Of a DNA stretch of 5,113 nucleotides, positions 1-5,113 are shown in pieces. The first letter of the stretch is position 1; each line of letters begins with the position of its first letter. Source of the DNA: an uncultured Ruminococcus sp. (GTDB taxonomy: Bacteria > Bacillota > Clostridia > Oscillospirales > Ruminococcaceae); the NCBI GenBank assembly GCA_947176685.1, contig CAMWRL010000139.1, forward strand, positions 1-5,113. Reading direction: 5' to 3'. The notes beneath the pieces were generated by a model. It was not told where the DNA came from, ran no database searches, and saw only the letters and a program-made list of their open reading frames with translations. Position numbers and translations under genes: made by a program.

Positions 1-290
1 ATACAACTTCGCTGTTTCTTTCGCCGGAGGGCGACAAGACTTCAACCGTCAGTGTGGACTTTACAGACAATTGCATTAGCGGTGAATTTAATATGGGTGT
101 TATTGTCCGGAAAGACGGTACTGAAAAATGTGTGAAAATAGTCGAGCCGGCAATGGTAGGTTTAGTTTTGCCGTACTTACAGGAGCAGGGGACTTTTATT
201 CCACGTAAAAATATAGTAATAGACGGCATTGAACTGCTTGAAAAAATGGGCTATGAAATTATCGGAATAAAAAAGGGTCTTTCTTGGTAA
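1..290 (+). CDS. Hypothetical protein, C-terminal fragment (5' end outside window)
   Basis: I do not recognise this protein. The reading frame is open from base 3 to the TAA at 288-290, giving 95 visible residues that end in GIKKGLSW. A GTG at 54 could serve as a start, but the nearest Shine-Dalgarno-like GGAGG (26-30) lies over 20 bases upstream of it, which is too far, and the codons before it are open. The gene therefore most likely began left of the window. The visible part looks like a small soluble alpha/beta domain: strand-like VIVRKDGT and CVKIV, a hydrophobic stretch around MVGLVLPYL, strand-like NIVIDG, a short helix ELLEKMG and a last strand YEIIGI. No membrane segment or catalytic motif is evident. 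The next gene starts 13 bases after its stop, so the two are probably co-transcribed. I am confident it is coding, but its function is unknown. Confidence 0.6.
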   Translation, partial: TTSLFLSPEGDKTSTVSVDFTDNCISGEFNMGVIVRKDGTEKCVKIVEPAMVGLVLPYLQEQGTFIPRKNIVIDGIELLEKMGYEIIGIKKGLSW

Positions 291-303
291 CAGGAGATAC
301 AAT

Positions 304-1347
304 ATGAAAAAATGGATTATTTTATGCGGGACGATAATTTCAGCTATTATTGCGCTGACTATTTATGACAACTACACGGAAAAACGCATACACAACGAAA
401 AAATTGAACTTGGCACAAAAAACGCTTGCGAATGGTTAAAAAACAAGTACGGGATAGATGTTGAAGTTGTCAGTGCAGATGTGATAATGGAAGATGATAT
501 ATTCAGTATGTTTGAGGGCAATAACGTTAAAGTTACTGTACGTGAAGGTGACAAGGAATATCACGTTAAAATAAGCGGCGTTGAAGAAAATGCCGACGGT
601 TATGACGACTATCAGGCGGAAGAAATAGAAAAAGCACTTATTGATATGATAAAAGCCGATATTTCAACAGATTTTGAATATGATTTCCGTTCGGACGGAA
701 TGTACAGACAACGTTATCGGGCAGGCGACACATACAGCCTTAGCGAAATGCTTTCCGAATATGACAGTCTGTATGTTTATTGCGTAAATACAGATTTTGA
801 GGAAGTGCCTGTTTTTGACTTTTTACGCCGTAATATCACCAACTGTACATTTTATTCTTTTTCGTCGCAGGAAATTCTTGATGATTTCATGGAAAACAGT
901 TCATGGGCAGATATTAAAAAATATGCCCCGTTTATTACGGGTTATCGTGTAATTGATTTCCCAAAACGTGACAATGAATGCAAAACATTTAACGTAGAAA
1001 ACTATAATGATTTGCTGTATTATTATCCTAATGAAAGCATTTATGGCAAACTGGAAAAAGGTTTTAATGAAATTTCAGAATCTGAGTTTTACTGGGTAAA
1101 CGGTGAATATGATTTTGTATCACAGGCATATGGTATTGAAGAAGATTGTCCGGACACTGTTGTATGGATACCGATTCCCGATAATGAAAATGACAAGGAA
1201 TTGTATATTGCTTTTGAGTATGATAATCATATACAAGGCAAAGTACGGAAAATAGAAAAATGTCAGATAATCGGTGATTATGCGGTTCATAATTCTTATT
1301 ACTCATATGCGTCGAATCTGAAAATAGTACTCTTGTGTAAAGAATAA
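304..1347 (+). CDS. Hypothetical membrane-anchored or secreted acidic protein, 347 aa
   Basis: I do not recognise the family. The ATG at 304 follows an AGGAGA (292-297) with a 6-base spacer, so the start is well supported. The N-terminus has two lysines and then a hydrophobic run at about residues 4-20, followed by a charged stretch. This fits an uncleaved anchor or a signal peptide with the rest outside the cell. The cysteine at residue 8 lacks a proper lipobox, so a lipoprotein is unlikely. Residues about 34-118 look like one domain: a helix with ACEWLKNKYG, strands EVVSADV and VKVTVR, then DDYQAEEIEKAL. This is loosely reminiscent of the cystatin-like small secreted proteins of Firmicutes (DUF3139-like), which is an impression only. 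Residues about 140-345 form a second, tyrosine- and aromatic-rich part with WIPIPD near 288-293. The protein is strongly acidic (about 67 Asp+Glu against 35 Lys+Arg) and has about 29 tyrosines. It lies in a probable operon with the genes on either side. No enzymatic motif is visible. Confidence 0.8.
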   Translation: MKKWIILCGTIISAIIALTIYDNYTEKRIHNEKIELGTKNACEWLKNKYGIDVEVVSADVIMEDDIFSMFEGNNVKVTVREGDKEYHVKISGVEENADGYDDYQAEEIEKALIDMIKADISTDFEYDFRSDGMYRQRYRAGDTYSLSEMLSEYDSLYVYCVNTDFEEVPVFDFLRRNITNCTFYSFSSQEILDDFMENSSWADIKKYAPFITGYRVIDFPKRDNECKTFNVENYNDLLYYYPNESIYGKLEKGFNEISESEFYWVNGEYDFVSQAYGIEEDCPDTVVWIPIPDNENDKELYIAFEYDNHIQGKVRKIEKCQIIGDYAVHNSYYSYASNLKIVLLCKE

Positions 1348-1365
1348 AAGCCCCTTTGAATTGAC

Positions 1366-1370
1366 GGGAG
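1366..1370 (+). promoter_or_regulatory. Ribosome binding site that sets the start of the 160-aa gene
   Basis: GGGAG lies 8 bases upstream of the ATG at 1379. A TTG at 1361 is in the same frame and would add six residues, but it lies upstream of this site and has no purine-rich sequence at the right distance (CCCCTTTGAA precedes it). The ATG at 1379 is therefore preferred. Confidence 0.7.
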
Positions 1371-1378
1371 AAAAGATT

Positions 1379-1861
1379 ATGAAGAATGAAACGGAAAAAA
1401 GTTTTACTTTGCTGAAACAGTTGACGGCGCATAAAATAGTATGGCATCTGCGGCACAATAAGATAGTATTTTTGGTGTGCAGAAATCCGGAAAACGGCAA
1501 ATATATGATAACAAGCTACAGACTGAGAATAAGAAACGGCAGGGAAAGGCTTGCTATTTGTGAAACGTACCACATACAACAGAGAACTTCAAATATAGGT
1601 GTATTTGTACGTAATCAGGCTTCCGACTATGAGGAGTGGACGGAATTATTAAGCAAAGGTACTGAAACCACGGGTTTACTTGGCATTGAGTGTACTATGA
1701 TAAATTATTTTAAGGATGTATTTAATGGAGAAGATTATGCTTTTCCGGAAAATGCAGAATTTTATGCCTATAGTTCGGACAGAGTCAGTGAGTTTGGCAA
1801 AGGCATAGAAAAAGCATTTGCAGAATACTGGTTCAGCCAGATAAAAAAGCACGATTTATGA
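1379..1861 (+). CDS. Hypothetical protein, 160 aa, probably cytosolic
   Basis: I do not recognise this protein. With the start at ATG 1379, chosen for its GGGAG site, it has 160 residues and ends at TGA 1859-1861. There is no signal peptide or convincing membrane segment. The N-terminal half is basic and strand-rich: VWHLRHNKIVFLVC at about 21-34, then YMITSYRLRIRNG and RLAICETY, with an Arg/Lys-rich patch at about 48-57. The C-terminal half is more acidic and ends in a likely amphipathic helix (about 136-157, EFGKGIEKAFAEYWF). Three cysteines (34, 61, 105) do not form a metal-site pattern. The gene begins 31 bases after the stop of the 347-residue gene on the same strand, with no terminator between them, so the two are probably co-transcribed. 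It is the last gene of the plus-strand group, and the convergent terminator starts 9 bases after its stop. The reading frame is well supported, but no function can be assigned. Confidence 0.75.
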   Translation: MKNETEKSFTLLKQLTAHKIVWHLRHNKIVFLVCRNPENGKYMITSYRLRIRNGRERLAICETYHIQQRTSNIGVFVRNQASDYEEWTELLSKGTETTGLLGIECTMINYFKDVFNGEDYAFPENAEFYAYSSDRVSEFGKGIEKAFAEYWFSQIKKHDL

Positions 1862-1870
1862 GCATAAAAT

Positions 1871-1903
1871 GCCCGAAAGCAGATTGCTTTCGGGCTGTTT
1901 TTT
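1871..1903. terminator. Bidirectional intrinsic terminator between converging genes
   Basis: GCCCGAAAGC (1871-1880) pairs perfectly with GCTTTCGGGC (1886-1895) around the 5-base loop AGATT. On the plus strand the stem is followed at once by TGTTTTTTA, a good U-tract, so it should end the three-gene transcript. Read from the minus strand, the same stem is followed by the weaker ATTTTATG, so it can also end the rpoC transcript. The rpoC stop codon (1902-1904) overlaps the plus-strand T-run and lies 6 bases from the stem. Termination is likely stronger for the plus-strand unit. Confidence 0.9.
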
Positions 1904-4900
1904 ATACTATGGGATTAATAGGAGTGGTGTTGTGTTCAATATAGGATTCGTTTTTTACGACCTTTACGTGACTGTAACAGTCCATACCAGTACCGGCAGG
2001 AATAAGCTTACCGATAATAACGTTTTCCTTAAGTCCAAGAAGTCTGTCGCTTTTGCCTCTGATAGCGGCATCTGTAAGAGCCTTTGTAGTTTCTTGGAAT
2101 GATGCGGCAGCCATAAAGCTGTCGGAGTTGGACGAAGCCTTTGTGATACCCTGAAGCACCGGACTTGTCTGTACAAGCTGGAGGTCATATTCACCTGCAT
2201 CAATACGTGCCTGAATTTCGCCGTTGATGATGTCGATGTCTTTTCTGTCAACGAGAGTGCCGGGGAGCAGGTAACTGCTTCCGGTTTCCTCAACCTTGAT
2301 TTTGCGGAGCATCTGTCTTACAATAACTTCAATATGCTTGTCGTTGATATCAACACCCTGTAAACGGTAAACTTTCTGTACTTCATTTATAATATAGTTC
2401 TGTACAGCCTGAGTTCCGAGTATATTAAGAATATCAGTCGGATAGATGTTGCCTTCTGTAAGGCGTGTACCTTTTTCGATTATTTCGCCCTCTGCAACTC
2501 TCACTTTGAGGTTGTAAGGAATCATATAATTTTCAGTTTCGCCGGTTTCGTCATTGGTAACAATGATATTCTGAGTAGTCTTAATTTCCTCGATATGAAT
2601 TGAACCGGAGATTCTCGAAAGAATAGCCGCACCCTTAGGACGTCTGCTTTCAAAGAGTTCCTCAACACGGGGAAGACCCTGCGTAATATCTTCTGCATCA
2701 GCAGAAGCAACGCCGCCGGTATGGAATGTTCTCATAGTAAGCTGAGTACCGGGTTCGCCGATGGACTGCGCAGCAATTACGCCGACAGCTTCGCCGACTG
2801 AAACAATGTTGTTGTTTGCGAGGTTAGCACCATAGCATTTTGCACAAACACCTGTTCTTGCCTTGCATTCGAGTACAGAACGGATTTTGATTTTTTCAGT
2901 ACCTGAATCAATAATTTTCTTTGCGTCAGCGTCAGTGATAAGCTTGTTGCGTGAAACAATAAGTTCGCCGGATTCGTCCCGAAGGTCTTCGGAAAGGTAT
3001 CTGCCGACAAGTCTTTCAACAAACGGTTCAACAACTTCGTTGCCGTTTCTTATTTCGTAAACTTCGATACCCTCAGTAGTACCGCAGTCCTCCTCACGGA
3101 TAATAACATCCTGCGAAACGTCAACAAGACGGCGGGTCAGATAACCTGAGTCGGCAGTACGGAGAGCAGTATCAGCAAGACCTTTTCTCGCACCTCTCGA
3201 AGCGATGAAGTATTCGAGGATATTAAGACCCTCACGGTAGTTTGCACGGATAGGAATTTCGATAACAGTACCGGAAGTATTTGCGATAAGACCACGCATA
3301 CCGGCAAGCTGACGAATCTGTGAAATTGAACCTCTCGCACCGGAGTCAGCCATCATCCAGATAGGATTGTAGCGGTCGAAATTCTCTTTAAGTTTCTTTG
3401 TAACTTCGTCAGTTGTATTTGTCCAGAGTGAAATAATTTTCTTGGTTTTTTCCTGAGACGAAATATAACCGAACTCATATTCATTTGTAATCTGTTCAAC
3501 TTCCGCATCTGCGTCGGCAAGGATAGCTTTCTTTTCAGGCGGTATTGAAGCGTCGCATACTGCAACGGTAAGTGCTGCCCTTGTTGAGTACTTATAACCG
3601 AGAGCCTTTATCCTGTCGAGTACTTCGGAAGTAGTTGTAGTACCGTGAATTTTTATACAGCGTTCGATGATGTCTGAAAGCTGTTTCTTGCCGACAAGGA
3701 ACGCAATTTCAAGATCAAACTGCTTGTCGGAGTTGGTTCTGTCAACATAGCCGAGATTCTGGGGGATATTTTCGTTGAAAATAAGTCTTCCGACAGTAGC
3801 GTCAATAATTTTTGAAACTTTCTTGTCGCCGATGTCCTTGGTAATCTTCACTTTGATTTTGGCGTGAAGTGATACATCATGTTCGTTGTAAGCCATAAGA
3901 GCTTCGTTAACATCACGGAAAACCTTACCTTCACCGATTTCGCCAGGCTTATCCATAGTGAGGTAGTACGAGCCAAGCACCATATCCTGAGACGGTACAG
4001 CAACCGGTTTGCCGTCCGAGGGTTTGAGGAGGTTGTTTGCGGCAAGCATAAGGAAACGTGCTTCAGCCTGAGCCTCAGCCGAGAGCGGAAGATGTACAGC
4101 CATCTGGTCGCCGTCAAAGTCAGCGTTGAATGCCGAACATACAAGGGGGTGAAGTTTTATTGCACGACCCTCAACGAGAATCGGTTCAAAAGCTTGAATG
4201 CCGAGACGGTGAAGCGTGGGCGCACGGTTAAGCATAACGGGGTGGTCTTTGATAACATCTTCAAGAGCGTCCCAGACCTTGTTGTCAGCACGGTCAATGA
4301 GTTTTCTTGCGCTTTTGATATTGGCGATAGCCTTTTTGTCGACAAGCCTTTTCAGTACAAAAGGCTTGAAAAGTTCGAGAGCCATTTCTTTTGGAAGTCC
4401 GCACTGATACATTTTAAGTTCAGGACCTACAACGATAACTGAACGTCCGGAATAGTCAACACGTTTACCGAGAAGATTCTGACGGAAACGACCCTGTTTA
4501 CCCTTGAGCATATCAGAGAGTGACTTCAACGCTCTGTTGTTTGGACCTGTAACGGGTCTGCCGTGTCTGCCGTTGTCGATAAGAGCATCAACAGCTTCCT
4601 GCAACATTCTTTTTTCGTTTCTTACGATGATGTCCGGAGCGTCAAGTTCGAGCATTCTTTTAAGACGGTTGTTTCTGTTTATAACACGCCTGTAAAGGTC
4701 GTTAAGGTCAGAAGTCGCATAACGTCCGCCGTCAAGCATAATCATAGGACGGAGGTCGGGCGGGATTACCGGAACAGCGTCCATAATCATCCATTCGGGC
4801 TTGTTTCCGGAAAGTCTGAAAGCTTCTATAATCTGGAGTCTTTTCAGGAGCTTGACTTTTTTTTGACCTGCCGGAAGTCCGACAAGTTCATTTTTGAGGT

Positions 4901-5113
4901 CATCGGCTACAAGTTCGATATTGTTTTTCCAGTCAACGTCGATAAGTCCGGCAAACTTCATACACTCCTCGCAGGTGCATTCAGTAGGCTTGTTTGTACA
5001 GTGGACTTTTTTAGTGCCGAGATAGATTTTTCCCATATCGACAAGGCGTATTTTCTGGGCATCATATCTTGACGGGTCGTATTCGTGGAGAAGCTTCTTG
5101 ATAGCTTCTGCGC
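1902..5113 (-). CDS. rpoC: DNA-directed RNA polymerase subunit beta-prime, partial (N-terminus outside window)
   Basis: This is the catalytic largest subunit of bacterial RNA polymerase, acting in the cytoplasmic alpha2-beta-beta'-omega core. The frame is open through the right edge. An ATG at 5036 is internal, because the 25 codons before it (beginning AEAIKKLL) match conserved beta-prime sequence. About 1069 residues are visible. The first ~180, including the N-terminal zinc finger, are missing. Counting from the Met at 5036, the landmarks are: switch-2/rudder region GKQGRFRQNLLGKRVDYSGR (179-198); NADFDGDQM (304-312, bases 4101-4127), whose three aspartates hold the catalytic magnesium; DSGARG (564-569); bridge helix (about 608-643); second zinc site C651, C724, C731, C734; trigger helices around GEPGTQLTMRTFH (760-772, with M768 and H772); and the C-terminal region to 1044. 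There is no large SI3-type insertion, as expected in Bacillota. An insertion of about 50 residues with four cysteines lies near the right edge. It is convergent with the hypothetical genes and ends at the shared terminator. rpoB is expected beyond the right edge. Confidence 0.98.
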   Translation of the reverse strand, partial: AEAIKKLLHEYDPSRYDAQKIRLVDMGKIYLGTKKVHCTNKPTECTCEECMKFAGLIDVDWKNNIELVADDLKNELVGLPAGQKKVKLLKRLQIIEAFRLSGNKPEWMIMDAVPVIPPDLRPMIMLDGGRYATSDLNDLYRRVINRNNRLKRMLELDAPDIIVRNEKRMLQEAVDALIDNGRHGRPVTGPNNRALKSLSDMLKGKQGRFRQNLLGKRVDYSGRSVIVVGPELKMYQCGLPKEMALELFKPFVLKRLVDKKAIANIKSARKLIDRADNKVWDALEDVIKDHPVMLNRAPTLHRLGIQAFEPILVEGRAIKLHPLVCSAFNADFDGDQMAVHLPLSAEAQAEARFLMLAANNLLKPSDGKPVAVPSQDMVLGSYYLTMDKPGEIGEGKVFRDVNEALMAYNEHDVSLHAKIKVKITKDIGDKKVSKIIDATVGRLIFNENIPQNLGYVDRTNSDKQFDLEIAFLVGKKQLSDIIERCIKIHGTTTTSEVLDRIKALGYKYSTRAALTVAVCDASIPPEKKAILADADAEVEQITNEYEFGYISSQEKTKKIISLWTNTTDEVTKKLKENFDRYNPIWMMADSGARGSISQIRQLAGMRGLIANTSGTVIEIPIRANYREGLNILEYFIASRGARKGLADTALRTADSGYLTRRLVDVSQDVIIREEDCGTTEGIEVYEIRNGNEVVEPFVERLVGRYLSEDLRDESGELIVSRNKLITDADAKKIIDSGTEKIKIRSVLECKARTGVCAKCYGANLANNNIVSVGEAVGVIAAQSIGEPGTQLTMRTFHTGGVASADAEDITQGLPRVEELFESRRPKGAAILSRISGSIHIEEIKTTQNIIVTNDETGETENYMIPYNLKVRVAEGEIIEKGTRLTEGNIYPTDILNILGTQAVQNYIINEVQKVYRLQGVDINDKHIEVIVRQMLRKIKVEETGSSYLLPGTLVDRKDIDIINGEIQARIDAGEYDLQLVQTSPVLQGITKASSNSDSFMAAASFQETTKALTDAAIRGKSDRLLGLKENVIIGKLIPAGTGMDCYSHVKVVKNESYIEHNTTPINPIV
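4944..5087 (-). other. Cysteine-containing insertion of about 50 residues within beta-prime
   Basis: In E. coli and B. subtilis beta-prime, as I recall them, the GAEAI...LL helix is followed within about 40 residues by the LLEAF segment. Here the same span is about 92 residues. The extra stretch contains H12, C13, C20, C22 and C25 (numbered from the Met at 5036), giving C-x6-C-x-C-x2-C, and is lysine-rich before the cysteines. This spacing could bind a metal, but that is inference. The frame runs straight through with conserved sequence on both sides, so it is not a frameshift. The exact borders are uncertain by several residues. Confidence 0.6.

Noticed and set aside
1348..1378. Possible terminator or promoter between the 347- and 160-residue genes
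   Set aside because: Only 31 bases are present, with no inverted repeat or convincing -35/-10 pair. The stretch is explained as a leader with a ribosome binding site.
1064..1579. Minus-strand open frame of 171 codons across the junction of the 347- and 160-residue genes
   Set aside because: The plus-strand genes have good ribosome binding sites and operon-like spacing. The antisense translation is rich in Phe, His, Gln and Ser with no plausible start signal.
1869..2102. Plus-strand open frame beginning within the terminator
   Set aside because: It starts inside the hairpin, has no ribosome binding site and runs antisense to the conserved rpoC C-terminus.
3879..4442. Plus-strand open frame of 187 codons antisense to rpoC
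   Set aside because: It lies wholly inside the conserved rpoC catalytic region, which contains NADFDGDQM. Its translation has no recognisable features and reflects the codon use of the opposite strand.
4857..4864. Run of eight A in the rpoC coding strand (CAA AAA AAA GTC), a possible slippery site
   Set aside because: It encodes Gln-Lys-Lys in a conserved lysine-rich helix. I saw no stimulatory structure, and shifting frame in this essential gene would only give a truncated protein, so chance is the simpler explanation.
5034..5036. ATG at 5036 as the start of rpoC
   Set aside because: The frame stays open upstream to the window edge, and the upstream codons encode the conserved beta-prime AEAIKKLL helix, so this Met is internal.
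4563..5072. Plus-strand open frame of 169 codons antisense to rpoC
   Set aside because: It overlaps conserved rpoC codons and has low-complexity Ser/Val/Phe-rich composition typical of antisense shadows.

Overview
The window suggests a low-to-moderate GC Gram-positive bacterium of the Bacillota. A Clostridia member such as a Ruminococcus-like Oscillospiraceae is my best guess. The basis is the beta-prime subunit (RpoC) on the right: it has the compact Firmicutes layout with no large insertion in the trigger loop, and its motifs read like clostridial RpoC. The genus is an inference and cannot be fixed from this window.

The window has two halves that converge on one terminator. The right two thirds (1902-5113, minus strand) hold most of rpoC, the catalytic beta-prime subunit of RNA polymerase. 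Its C-terminus is complete, and about 180 N-terminal residues lie beyond the right edge. The left third (1-1861, plus strand) holds three tightly spaced genes that I do not recognise: the 3' end of a gene cut by the left edge, a 347-residue acidic, tyrosine-rich protein with an N-terminal membrane segment, and a 160-residue probably cytosolic protein. Gaps of 13 and 31 bases and good ribosome binding sites suggest one transcript. This block is visibly more AT-rich than rpoC. Sample lines in the 347-residue gene run about 27-38% GC, against about 35-57% in rpoC.

A perfect 10-bp hairpin (1871-1895) sits between the two converging units and probably ends both. rpoC is therefore the last gene of its transcript here, and rpsL-rpsG-fusA, which follow it in many Firmicutes, do not.

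No mobile element, tRNA, rRNA, CRISPR array or clear defence gene is visible. The most unusual features are a cysteine-containing insertion of about 50 residues in the N-terminal part of beta-prime and the uncharacterised three-gene block. I see no convincing new multi-gene system.
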